NCBI GenBank assembly: GCA_022559845.1
Contig: CM040123.1
Span: forward strand, 320,955,933-321,019,932
Direction: 5' to 3'
From: Amorphophallus konjac
Lineage: Eukaryota > Streptophyta > Magnoliopsida > Alismatales > Araceae
Length of the DNA: 64,000 nucleotides
In this document: piece by piece, positions 54,457 to 64,000 of the stretch
Layout: each line of letters starts with the position of its first letter
How positions within the stretch are numbered: position 1 is the stretch's first letter
Notes under the pieces: generated by a model
Seen by the model: only the letters and a program-made list of their open reading frames with translations
What the model was told of the DNA's origin: nothing
Database searches by the model: none
Translations under genes and position numbers: made by a program

Positions 54457-56405
54457 AAGTTATGGACGTACATGGGAATTCGAGATATTGCAGTGATCAG
54501 AGTCCATAAGGTCCAGTACAGTCGACAGTTGGCATAGGGTTTCGTGCATGTTTTTCGCTTTGTTTCTCGCTCGAGAGCTTGAGTGCGTTGTGTGGCGCAG
54601 TGAGGGTGGTTGCTATTCTCGTTGGAGTGCTGGCGTGGGGTATGCGGATCGAGGTCAAGAGCTTTGTCCCGTGGTTGGTGGCCCTGGTTGTGTTGCGTTG
54701 GGCAGAGGTTGCTGGCGGGCGTGTTGCAGTTCGGGGGATTGTAGCGGTGGTGCATCGAGAGATGTTGTGATCATGGTCCGATGGGACACTTGGTAAGTGT
54801 TGTCGGAGGAGCTGACCTGACGGAAGTGATGGTTTTCTTGGTGCTGGAAGGTGCTATTCCCAGCATGCGCGAGGCTCGAGGTCAGGTCGAGTGCGGAGTT
54901 TTCCTTCCGTTGGTCGGAGGTGCAATTGGTCTCCCCTCTGGTTGGAGAGATTGCATTTGGCCAAGGTTCGTCATCTTGCACTGTGCGTCCGGATTGGTTG
55001 GCCTTTGTGCGCCGTGAAATCCGTGCGAGACACATTCCGCGTTTTGGCGAGGTGGTTGCCTGTGAGAAGCGTTGCCTGTTCCCTGGAGTGTAAGGGTGTT
55101 GGCGCTATTCCGGAAGGACGGGTGTCGGCTGGGCGGTGTTCGCGAGAATTGCGGTTGGTGTTATGGTTTCTGATGTGCGGAGAATCGGAGTCTGCAGGGT
55201 TGAAGATGGTTGTCGAGTTTGTGGATCCCGAGTTGGCGTTGTGGTGACTGTGCGTTTGGATCAGAGTGCGCGGATCGTAGCATTGGTTGCTGCTGGTGGA
55301 TTTCTGAGGAAGTGTAGAGCAGTGGAGGATCGGTTCATCGATGTGCGTTGTCTCCGGCGGTGTGAGACATGTTGGTTGGCGTGCCGTTACTTGAGATATT
55401 GTGGTTCATGGCATTGGTAGGTGTCCATTTGGATTGATCGAAGGATTTGATGAGACCAGATGGAAGAGTGACACCTGTGGGCGGAGGCCTTTTTCGTGAG
55501 ATTGGCGTCGGAGAGTGGTCTCTGATGAGACGTTGGCGTTGGATATTGATCCTCAGTCCACGGCCAGCAAGGGAGGATTCCCCGTAAGTCTCAGTCGAGT
55601 GATGTGAAGATTGAGAGGAGATGGAGTCGTTGGATCCCGCCGTGCTCCCCCGAAGGGTAGAGTTGGCGCAAGGGTCCATCTGGATGTAGTGGTGGTCTGT
55701 GCGAAGAGTCAACGGATGGCCTGTCATGAGTTGGATCGTGCCTGCTGGGCCGGTGGAGGTTTCCCGTTGACGAATGTCTGGTGACCAGTGGATGGTCTTT
55801 TCATAGACAGAAGATGCTGGCTGTAGGGGCTCGAGAATGGAGAGAGCCGAGTGCCAGCGAGGCCTTTGGTGGCCGTTTATGAGATGCGTTTTTCCAGATG
55901 GGATCTGAGCTTTGTCAAAGTTTGAGTTCTGAGAGAGTTGGTCCCGTGCTGTCCTTGGTATTTGGCTTGCCTGGGGTGAGCTGGTGGAAGCTCAGTGATT
56001 GGTTGCCCCTGGTGCAGGGTGTGAGATCGATCAGCGGTTGTGAAGCTGGCGTTTGGTTGGTCCGCCGAGCGTGGGCGTTGACTGGTGGATTGGTCCTTGT
56101 GGCGAGGATTGCGTTCCCTCGGTGAGCGAGAAGGTGGCAGCGATGCCGTGAGTGGTTTCCGTTGTGTCCGAGGTGATACCAGACTTGTGCCCTTGTGTTA
56201 TGCCTGCTCTGGTGGCGGGTGTGTGCGCGGTGTGCGGAGCGTGTCATTGTTCGTGATTATGGTCTGGTTGTATCCCTCATGATCGGTGCTTTTTCAAGAA
56301 TTGAGGTTTTTCTATGTTGGGGCCCTGGCAGCGTTGTCAGTTAGTGGAGGCGTTCTTCCCCTATGACTTGGTGCTAGTCCTGAATTTCGAGGATGAAATT
56401 TCATT
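54457..56405 (+). other. Non-coding interior of the non-autonomous element
   Basis: G/T-rich sequence with only short frames in all phases and no gag, protease or reverse-transcriptase motif. It has the composition of a decayed or rearranged leader, not of coding DNA. It presumably keeps the packaging signal. Confidence 0.7.
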
Positions 56406-56416
56406 AGGGGGGAGGG
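56406..56416 (+). other. Polypurine tract of the non-autonomous element
   Basis: AGGGGGGAGGG, one base before the 3' LTR. Confidence 0.85.
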
Positions 56417-56417
56417 C

Positions 56418-59073
56418 TGTAATGCCCCGGATTTTTCGGATCCTTGTTCATGGGTCCAGAATCTGGTTTCTTGGAGTGTCCGACTCCGTTGTGTCTGAAA
56501 TTTCATTTCGGACATCTTTCGTGTTCGGATCGGCGCGATCCGGAGTTGTTTCGGAGGCCCGGAAGCGTTCCGCGGCTTTTCCGCGTGTGTTTTCCGATTC
56601 CCGGTGTGTGTTTCGGTAATTCCTTCGGAACCTCGTTAGGGGTGAACCCGGCTGTTCACCAGGGCGCGAGTGGTACCGTTGCGATCGGTGTATTCCGAGG
56701 ATCGCAGAAACGTGATTTTCTATTTTTTTGGTATTTTTGAGAATTTCCAGATTTTCTATATATAACCTTTTCTCTCTCTCCCCATCTCATTTCTCTCTTC
56801 CCTCCCTCTCTCTTCTCTCACGTTCTTTCCTCTCCCCCTCTCACTCCGGGCGGCCGACGGAGGCGGCGAGGGCGGGGCGGTGTGGTTCGTGGGATGTGGG
56901 GCGATGGGCTCGAGACGAGGATCGTGATGGTGGAGGCGGTTTGTGGGATCGTGAACCGGCGAGGGTTTAAATGGCGTTTTCTTCGTGGATCGACGTCCAC
57001 GGTGCGTCGAATCTTCGGTGGAGGTAGGGAGATGGACCCTCAACCCACGTACTTCATTTCCCGCGAGTTTTGTAGGCCGTGGTGAGCCGAGCGGGCTAAA
57101 CGGGGCGATTTGGGGAAAATGCATGTTTTGAGGTGTGAGCTGGATCTCTCGTTTTACCGTGTTTTTGGGCGATCCAGGGGTTTAGATGCATGACTAGGGG
57201 CTTAGGGAAGGTTTCCCCTTTTGTTTCCCCTTCACCTGGGGGTGAACGGGGCGTGGAATGATTTTTCCCGCGGTTTCCACCATTTTCGGGCGCGGACTGA
57301 GAACGCACTATGCTCCAGTAGCGCGTTCTTGATGGTCGCGCTGCCCCGATGGGGCGCGTTCATCAGAGAAGATGAACAGTAGGGCGGTTCCGGTCGCGCT
57401 ATGGGATCCTAGCGTGATCTACCTTGTCACGCTAGGGGTTCCTAGCGCGATCTTCCTTGTAGCGCTAGGGGTCCCTAGCGCGACCTGTCTTGTCGCGCTA
57501 GGAGGCCCTAGCGCGATCTTCCCTATCGTGCTAGGGGGTCCTAGCGCATTCTTCCTTGTCGCGCTAGGGGTCTCTAGCGTGATCTGTCCCGTCGTCTGGT
57601 GTTCCTCTTGGGCCGTGTGTGTTCCGGACACCCCGTGGAGTTCCGTGACCGTGCCTTTGGGTGTCCGGAGGTTTAGTTCACCTTGATTAGCGTGCCCATG
57701 GGCTTGGTGGGTCCGGGTGACCCCAGGCGTTTTGGGTTTCCGTGTTCTCGCTCGATCGAGTCACCGTGTATCAGCGTGTGTACGGTGGAGTTCCCCCGCA
57801 TGTCGTGAGTCTTCCTGGAAGATGATCCCCAAGTGGGTCATGTGTCTGGCCGTGGGCGGTGCGTCCGTTTCTTCTCCGACCGTGGTCACCGTGCGATGGT
57901 GCTGGTACGTGGGACGGTCCCCGTACTTCGTCAGGTTCGGACGTTGTTTTCCGTTGTCTTGAGAGTCTACTCTCTCAGTGATCCTCCACTAGTCGTAGCT
58001 TCCTGCGCACGCGTGTGCGGACCCACCTGGGAGTGGTGGAGAGCGCGACCCGGTGAGACGCGATTTTTAGGCTGGTTTCCGTCGGCCCCTTGCCTTTGCC
58101 ACCAGAGTCCGGTGGGGGGGAAAACCAGCTAGAGGACCCGACCTATAGCAGATGGTCTGTGTGTGCACACGTAGTTGGGGGCTTAGGACATGCGCTGACG
58201 AGCGTTACCCCAGCTAGTCCTTGTTGTGGTACTGGTTACTGTGTGTGTCTGAGTCTCACGCCTAGGGCGTCGTAGCTAGACACTTGTGACGCGGTGTAAG
58301 ACGTCAGGGGACGCATCGGTCACGTTGACTGTTGAGTTCTAGGTGTTTCACCGTGGCACGTGTGTCGGCTCTCGCGCCGTGAGACTAGTGCTAGTGGCTT
58401 TACCGAGGTTGCATCTTGTTGTGTGGTACCCGCGACCGGATGGTCGGGGTTGCACTTTGGACTGTGTGTCCAGGCTGGCCGTGTCCGGGGAGACAGGCCT
58501 CTACGGCGTGGTTGCCGTGGGTTTTTACTTCGGTAAACGGTACTAGTGTAGTTCGGTAGCCTCGACTGCGAGATCGGGGTGTGTTTCTGGTACAGTAGGA
58601 GTAGTTGTAGTACCGGGCTTCGACCGGCCACCGGGTTTACTGTTCCTGCTGTTGTGGTTGCTCTTGTAGCCTTCCTTTCCGCTACCACCGTTGTTTCCGG
58701 TTGGGGTTCCGTGGGATCCCTGCTGAGTCTCTGTTTTGGAGACTCATTCCCTGCTTTTCAGGTGAGGCGATTCTTCTTCCTCGAGGTTCGAGGGCGCGAT
58801 GCGGAGGTTCTTAGTTGCCAGCTTGCCGGGCCGAGTGTTCACTTGGCACGTGGTACGTTTTACTGCTTTAGACTGTACTTTCTGTTGGACTGGACTCTGT
58901 TGTAGTTGTTTATTTAATTCTGTTAATTGTTTAATTGTTGTCCTGCTTTATTTCCTATTTCTTTGTACCTCCACACTCCTTTTTAGCCCTTCCGAGCCTC
59001 CCGCTCATGGGCGGTGGGCCGGGATTCGAATGGTATCGGGCTCCTCCCGGTATCCGGATCTCGGGTCGTCACA
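56418..59073 (+). mobile_element. 3' LTR of the non-autonomous element
   Basis: Second LTR copy; TATATATAA at 56757-56765. It differs from the 5' copy by one extra palindromic repeat, a small duplication near 57220 and the 85-bp deletion near 58317. Confidence 0.93.
57393..57590. repeat. Six 33-bp palindromic repeats, 3' LTR
   Basis: Units begin every 33 bp from 57393 to 57558. One more copy than in the 5' LTR; several units have lost stem pairs through C-to-T type changes. Confidence 0.85.
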
Positions 59074-59078
59074 GGGAG

Positions 59079-59724
59079 GCTCCTGAGTGTCTTGAAGCCA
59101 CGACAGATAGGGGGTACGCCAGTCGCTTGGGGAGGCCGAGTCAACAGCTAGGAGCTCCGAATCGATGCTCAGCCGCTTTAGCTCTTTGAGAAGGACCGAT
59201 CGAGTACCCTCGGGGTCAAGAGAGGAGGCCAGCCGAGAGAGGGCGTCCGCTCGGGAGTTTTCCTCCCGAGCTATTCGGACTACCTCAAAACTCTCGAACT
59301 GTTGTGCCACGGTCTTGACCAGTTGGAGGTATTTGATCATCGGTGCTTCTCGAGCTTCATAATCGCCGTTGACCTGGCTAGCGACCAGTTGGGAGTCAGT
59401 GTGAATCCTGACTCGCTCAGCCCCTAACCGTCGGGCCATGCGGGCTCCCGATATGAGGGCCTCATATTCGGAAGCGTTGTTAGATGCTTGAAAGAAAAAC
59501 TTCAGGGCATACTGTAGCTCCGCTCCTTCGGGGGACTTCGGGAGAATCCCGGTGCCGCTCCCGGTTGAGTTGGAAGATCCGTCGATGAACAGTTCCCAGG
59601 TCGGCCCGGGCGCGGACGGAGATCTTTCTTCAGTCGGGATGGTGCTCTCGGCGATGAAGTCAGCGAGCGCCTGGCCTTTGATAGCCGAGGGAGGCCGATA
59701 TGATATATTGTAGGCCCCGAGCAT
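59079..59724 (-). pseudogene. Element C RNase H
   Basis: The archaeal-type RNase H has ELFIDGSSNSTGSGTG, NNASEYEALISGARMA and HTDSQLVASQVNG in order, then the REENSRADALSRLAS block; the acidic residues needed for catalysis are present. The frame reaches the target duplication of the non-autonomous element at 59078 inside the linker (SWLQDTQEP) to integrase. A TGA just above 59743 (apparently CGA) separates it from reverse transcriptase in the same frame. Confidence 0.85.
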
Positions 59725-59742
59725 GATGGCCCACTTGACGAG

Positions 59743-60774
59743 TCATCCCGAGGCTTCAGGGTGAGCGAGGATCCTCTTCAATGGTTCGCCGGTCAGCATG
59801 GTGATGGAGTGCCCTTGGAAATAGGGTCGGAGGCGCTTGACCGAGGTAACCAACGCTAGCACGAGTTTCTCGGTTGCGGGATACCTCTTCTTAGCCTCAT
59901 TGAGCACCTTTCTGGTGTAGTAGACCGGCCTCTCGACTCCCGAGTCATTTCTGACTAGGACCAAGCTAACTGTGGATGGAGTCGCCGAGAGATAGAGATG
60001 CAAGGCTTCACCTGGGACAAGCTTGGAAAGCACTGGGGGCGAAGCCAGGAACTCCTTAAGCTCGATGAATGCTCTTTGGCATTCCTCATCCCACGTGAAT
60101 GTAGCAGATGCCATTTTAGGCCCCCTCAACAGTTTGAAGAAGGGTAGGCATCGTTCAGCTGCGCGGGACAGGAATCTGCTGAGCGCAGCAATGCGCCCGG
60201 TAAGGCGTTGAACATCTTTGATGCAGGTGGGTGGGCGCATGTCCAGGATGACCTGGACCTTGTCGGGGTTGGCCTCGATCCCACGTTGGGTGACTAAGAA
60301 GCCTAGTAATTTCCCGGACCTTACTCTGAAGGTGCATTTGGCAAGATTGAACTTCATGTTGTACTTCAGGAGGGTGTCGAAGGTTTCCACTAGGTCGGTG
60401 AAGTGGTCCTCGGCCTTGGGGGTCTTCACGAGCATGTCGTCAATATAGGCCTCGACGTTCCGACCGAGCTGTCCCTCGAACATATGATTGACCAGCCTCT
60501 GGTACGTGGCTCCAGCGTTCTTTAACCTGAAAGACATCCGGGTGTAGCAGTGTACGCCGAAGTTGGTGATAAAGGCGGTCTTCCCGATGTCTTTAGGGTG
60601 CATTCTAATCTGATGGTAACCTGAGTAGGCATACATGAAGCTGAGTCTCTCATTCCCCGAGGTTGAGTCAACCAGTTGGTCGATGCTCGGTAACGGATAG
60701 CAGTCCTTCGGAGTAGCCTTGTTCAAGTCGGTGAAGTCCACACACATCCGCCACTTTCCTGAAGCTTTTGACAC
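59743..60774 (-). pseudogene. Element C reverse transcriptase
   Basis: Open frame of 343 codons with CVDFTDLNKATPKDCYPLP, MSFRLKNAGATYQRLVN, the catalytic AYIDDMLVKTPK and thumb/connection motifs. RNase H of the Gypsy kind follows (VLNEAKKRYPATEKLVLAL). The N-terminal strand is cut off by a TAG at 60865 next to the basic segment [11 protein letters not shown], which again looks like CAG-to-TAG. Compared with A and B the sequence is clearly a different Tat family. Confidence 0.88.
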
Positions 60775-60864
60775 TAGGATGACGTTAGCCAGCCACGTAG
60801 GGTATAGGACCGGTCTAAAAAGGCCAGTCTTTTGCCCCTTGGTGACTTGCTCCTTGATAATCGC

Positions 60865-61421
60865 CTACTTCTCTGGTGCGTGCTTCCTTCTGCGTTGCTG
60901 AACGGGCTTCATGGTTGGGTCGAGGTTGAGCTTATGCATCACCGTTTCCTCCGGTATCCTGGGGAGTTGATCATCAGACCATGCAGAGACCCGGATGTAC
61001 GCGGAAAGAAACTCTTTGTATTGCTGTTGAACCTTAGATGTTAGGTCGGCTCCGATCTTTACTCCTTGGGTCGGGTCGTCGTTTAGGAAAATCGCTAGCA
61101 ATTCGCCTCTAGGCTCGGCGGTTGCGGATTTTTCCTCGACTTCCCGGGGGCCCTTGCTCTTCCCGTCCGGCCTTGTGGCTTCAACCGAGATATTGTTGCA
61201 CCTTCTGGCCATGGCCTGGTTGCCTTGGAGTTCCCCCAACCCATTTTTGGTGGGGAACTTCATCTTTGGGTGATAGGTAGAAGGCACTGCTTTCGTTCGG
61301 CAGAGGATTCACCGGCCGAAGATTGCGCTGTATTCTATCATACCTTTGATCACTATGAAGTTCACCATGACCGTAACGGTTTTGGGTGGGGTGCCAAGAG
61401 TAACCAGCAGGCTTAGGGCTC
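60865..61421 (-). pseudogene. Element C protease remnant and linker to reverse transcriptase
   Basis: Minus-strand residues ALSLLVTLGTPPKTVTVM and MIEYSAIFGR (61420-61310) are the second half of a retropepsin; the DTG/DSG active site is missing. After a frameshift near 61300 the linker continues ([14 protein letters not shown], then a basic/acidic region) to the TAG at 60865. The homology ends sharply at 61421, where unrelated sequence D begins. Confidence 0.75.
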
Positions 61422-61894
61422 TGTTGACAGCTAAAATATGAACAAAGATAAAGATGGGACCAGACCAGCGACAAAGACTGGAAGATGCCTGCAAAGTCAG
61501 GATTGAGGGAGGATCCTCACCACCAACCAATTGCCCGGCTAGGACCGTCTCAGGCCTGGCTAATGTCCGGTGTTATCGTCATCATTCAGATGCCAATACT
61601 GATAAAGCCCCAGTTTGTTCACTGATGGAACCTCGAGATGATCTCAACAAAGCTGTGTCACTACTAAAGGGGCCCCTTTCGGTTCTGATAAAAGTCAATA
61701 CAAAATAACTAAGAGAAGCCAAGGCAATTATGCGGCCTAAAAGCACTAAATGGGCCGGCCGATTGGGCTTCTGACCATAGCGCCGGGAACCTCAACGAAG
61801 GGCCGCTGGACGTGCCGAGAGCCTGAAGGAAGGCGCGCCGGGAACTTCTCCCATGGATACAGGCGCCGAGATCCCTTTCGCAAGGCAAGGGTTC

Positions 61895-61901
61895 TATAAA
61901 A
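61895..61901 (+). promoter_or_regulatory. TATA box of element D
   Basis: TATAAAA followed by a purine-rich run (GAAAGAAGGGTGG onward) about 20-30 bases downstream. Confidence 0.4.
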
Positions 61902-63254
61902 CCCATTGCTTCTCCCACAAGAAAGAAGGGTGGACGACAGAAAAGAGAGAGACGAAAAAAGGAAGAAGAGGGAAAGCCAGATAGAAAAAGGGGATCGAGA
62001 GAAAAGGATAGAGCAATAGAAAGATAGAGAGGGAGTCCCGTTCGGAGAGCAAGAGCCACCCCCCCCTTTCAACCAACAGAGAAGAGAAGAAGAAGGAAAG
62101 CTCCAGGTGGGCACTGGGGAGGGAGAGGAGTCAATGCTCCACCCTCCCCTCCTCCGTGTTTTTTTTCTTTTATCTGATGTAATATAGCGAGTCTTCTCTC
62201 GATTTATCAACTGTAGCCGGAGAGTTCCGGACTTGATTTTTAGCTTTCTGCCTTGCATTTTTCTTTCATGATCAGTGTAAGATTTCCTTTATGCAATGCA
62301 ATGAAATATTGAGATGGCCCGTCTGGGCATCGATGGGTTAAGACATCCGATCTCTGTCTGTCTCTCTATGTATATGGCCTTTGTCTGAAAGAAATATAGA
62401 TTAGACTCTTTGGGTTTCGGAGCCGATCGTATGGGTTTGTTCTTCGAAGAGGGACGAGGATGGGACTCCTACCCCTATCCAATGGGTTATTGAGTTTTGT
62501 TCTCTTCTTCCCTCTCCGATCTCAATGGATGTTTCCCGATATATATAACCTAAGTTTTCTGACGAGCCCTCTCATGCGGTTCTGGAACCAGAGGTATCAG
62601 TCTCTTGGTTTCCTGGGCCGTCCAGCTCTCATAAACGATGATCCGATCTCAGGTCCTTCATTCTAAATATTGAATGCTTAGGGCCTGAAGTTTATACGTT
62701 GAGAATCCCCCTTCTCCATTTGTTTTAATGTCACTAGACTCGTCTGGAGGGGTCGGAGGACAGTCATCTCTTGACTCCCCCAAATGGCCTGCAATAGACA
62801 GATAAAACCCTCCACAAGACCAGGTGATGATCTGATTTCTTCCATTTGATTCCCCCGTTCAAATCCCTTGGCATCCTTCTAATAGAAGCCTCCATGAAAT
62901 TCCCCTTTTCCACTTCTGGCCCGGCATCAATTCGAGCTTGAAATCCCAGAAAACACCCAAACAGAGCATCGTCTTTGAGCTCTGAAACCCTGAAACCCTT
63001 CTGCATTTCACCCTCTTGGCGTGGAAATTTCCCCGCCGAGAACCATAAGATCGAGAGGCCTCCCCCTTCTTTGCTAAACGACAACCCATTCTGTTACAGA
63101 CACTTTTCACGTGAGCCTATGTGCAAGGCTCCCAGCGGCAGACTCCCGGCGCGGCCCGGAGAGCGCCGGGAAGCCCTCTGCCGAGAGCCCCTCCTCCTAG
63201 CCATTCACCCCCCTTTTTTTTGCCAAACCTAATACTGCCCCTCTCGGCGCCCCC

Positions 63255-63640
63255 CCTTTCCGGAGCGCCCAGGAGCCCGCCGAGAAGCTCCAGGCCGAGA
63301 GGCCTCCCTCCTTCTTTTGGCCGCCGAGAACCTCCTTGGCCAGCCCAATGACCCGGCCGAGAGCCCCCTCTCCACCAACCAATTGCTCAGGCCGAGACCC
63401 CCCTTGGCCAGCCCAAGAACCGTGCCGAGAAGCCCCTTTGTCCACTAAATGCCCTGGCCGAGACCCCCCTTGGCCAGCCCAAGGACCAGGCTGAGAAGCC
63501 CCTCTCCATCCACCAAATACCAGGCCGAGAACCCCCTTTTGGCCAATCCAAGGACCAGGCCGAGAGCCTCCTTTCGTCCATTAAATGTCCAGGCCGAGAG
63601 CTCCTTCTTGCCAATCAAGATCACGTCGAGATCCCTCCTT
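63255..63640. repeat. Imperfect 66-69-bp tandem repeats
   Basis: About five units begin with CCGAGA at 63324, 63392, 63458, 63525 and 63594. Each splits into two half-units starting GCCGAGA followed by C-rich sequence and CCAAGGACCAGG-like text. Minus-strand frames through them repeat the same peptide and are not genes. Confidence 0.7.
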
Positions 63641-64000
63641 CAGTCAGATGAAACCCACTCCGAGGCCCATCTCTGCACCGTTCTTCTTCAAACTTCTTAA
63701 TCTCCCCTACATCTGTTTGAGGGGATACTCACAGACCATCACTTGTGTCTTGATGAGATACAACAATGGGGAAGACCTCCCCTACAGCTCTCGTCCCGAA
63801 TCTAGATTTCACCGCTGCCTTATGAACCCAAAGAACCATGTCATTACATGTGTTCTGATGGGTTCCAAGGGAATATTGATCAATAATGTGAAGGCAAGAT
63901 ATGTCCCTGGGCCTGGTGCCCATCTTTGTTCGGTCGTTGTCCCGGCTCTCCGTGGATGATGACCTATCCTTCCTTGGCATAATCCAGGTTGAGGGAACAT

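Larger units (their letters stand above)
51746..59073 (+). mobile_element. Non-autonomous LTR retrotransposon (LARD-like) nested in element C
   Basis: LTRs of 2696 bp (51746-54441) and 2656 bp (56418-59073) enclose 1976 bp without any gag-pol frame. The target duplication is GGGAG (51741-51745 and 59074-59078). The primer-binding site TGGTATCAGAGCC fits initiator tRNA-Met. The internal 3' end reads AATTTCGAGGATGAAATT before the polypurine tract, a signature I associate with Tekay/Del chromoviruses. The element therefore probably moved with enzymes of a Tekay-like relative. By eye the LTRs differ by several percent, plus a deletion of about 85 bp near 58317 in the 3' copy. Confidence 0.93.
4802..61421 (-). 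mobile_element. Element C: Tat-type Ty3/Gypsy retrotransposon, interrupted and 5'-truncated
   Basis: Reading on the minus strand, the element runs from a protease remnant (61421) through reverse transcriptase, RNase H and integrase (ends 50564). It continues across a 3' region with antisense genes to its 3' LTR (about 4802-5564). Three events interrupt it: element A at 7569-48389, a non-autonomous element at 51746-59073, and loss or displacement of the gag end at 61421/61422. Removing A and the non-autonomous element at their target duplications restores continuous reading in both cases. The second LTR is not in the window, so C's own target duplication cannot be tested. Confidence 0.85.
61422..64000 (+). 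mobile_element. Element D: unidentified insertion, probably an LTR element
   Basis: It begins TGTTGACAGC at the exact point where element C protease homology stops; GGCTC (61417-61421) could be its target duplication, but the other end is outside. A TATAAAA box lies at 61895-61901, about 470 bp in, followed by purine-rich leader sequence. This suits U3-R of a plus-strand LTR. No coding motif is seen in 2.6 kb. The segment 62420-62660 differs in style and resembles nothing I can name. Confidence 0.45.

Noticed and set aside
62420..62660. Stretch with an organelle-like feel and GAGCC/GGTTC ends like a group II intron domain
   Set aside because: No reliable match to a mitochondrial gene or to a complete intron core could be made by eye; left inside element D.

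Overview
The window is nuclear DNA of a flowering plant with a large, repeat-rich genome. Everything identifiable is LTR-retrotransposon sequence: Ty3/Gypsy polyproteins of the Tat type, one non-autonomous element, plant-style GT-AG introns, TATA boxes, poly-A signals and a plant mobile domain (PMD) gene. I see no convincing single-copy host gene; one possible terminal exon at 3323-3448 (minus) is the only candidate. The species cannot be named from the sequence.

Layout, as nested insertions. Element C (Tat type, minus strand) is the oldest frame. Its 3' LTR is at about 4802-5564, an antisense gene of the Transposase_28 (gypsy-type) family starts at 5887, and its pol lies at 50564-61421. Element A (Tat type, minus strand, 7569-48389) jumped into an exon of C's antisense gene, with target duplication GGGTT and LTRs of 1366 and 1369 bp. 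Element B (Tat type, minus strand, 18852-38745) jumped into A's pol between RNase H and integrase, with target duplication AGGCA and LTRs of about 3.35-3.4 kb. A non-autonomous plus-strand element (51746-59073) jumped into C's pol, with target duplication GGGAG and LTRs of about 2.65-2.7 kb. A further sequence, D, begins abruptly at 61422 inside C's protease and runs off the window. At the left end, 285-2209 may be a solo LTR.

How the parts work together. A, B and C each carry, or once carried, gag, protease, reverse transcriptase, RNase H and integrase on the minus strand. A and C also carry genes on the opposite strand in their 3' regions. A has two: a PMD/DUF7745-like gene with TATA box, intron and poly-A signal, and an eight-exon PMD plus coiled-coil gene. 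B has no antisense gene, but in the same place it has a perfectly phased array of sixteen 104-bp repeats. Most stop codons that break these genes look like C-to-T changes (CGA to TGA, CAG to TAG, CAA to TAA), as expected of methylated, silenced elements.

The least explained signal is in element A. A 19-nt module, ACGMC-N9-GKCGT followed by YAATT, recurs roughly fifty times in its LTRs, its 5' leader, and the introns and spacers around the antisense genes. Its length is nearly constant and neighbours are often about 30-33 bp apart. I did not see it in coding exons or in the other elements. Other structure includes 33-bp palindromic repeats in the non-autonomous LTRs (5 versus 6 copies) and a repeated set of gag modules between protease and reverse transcriptase in B. 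All percentages and copy counts are by eye.
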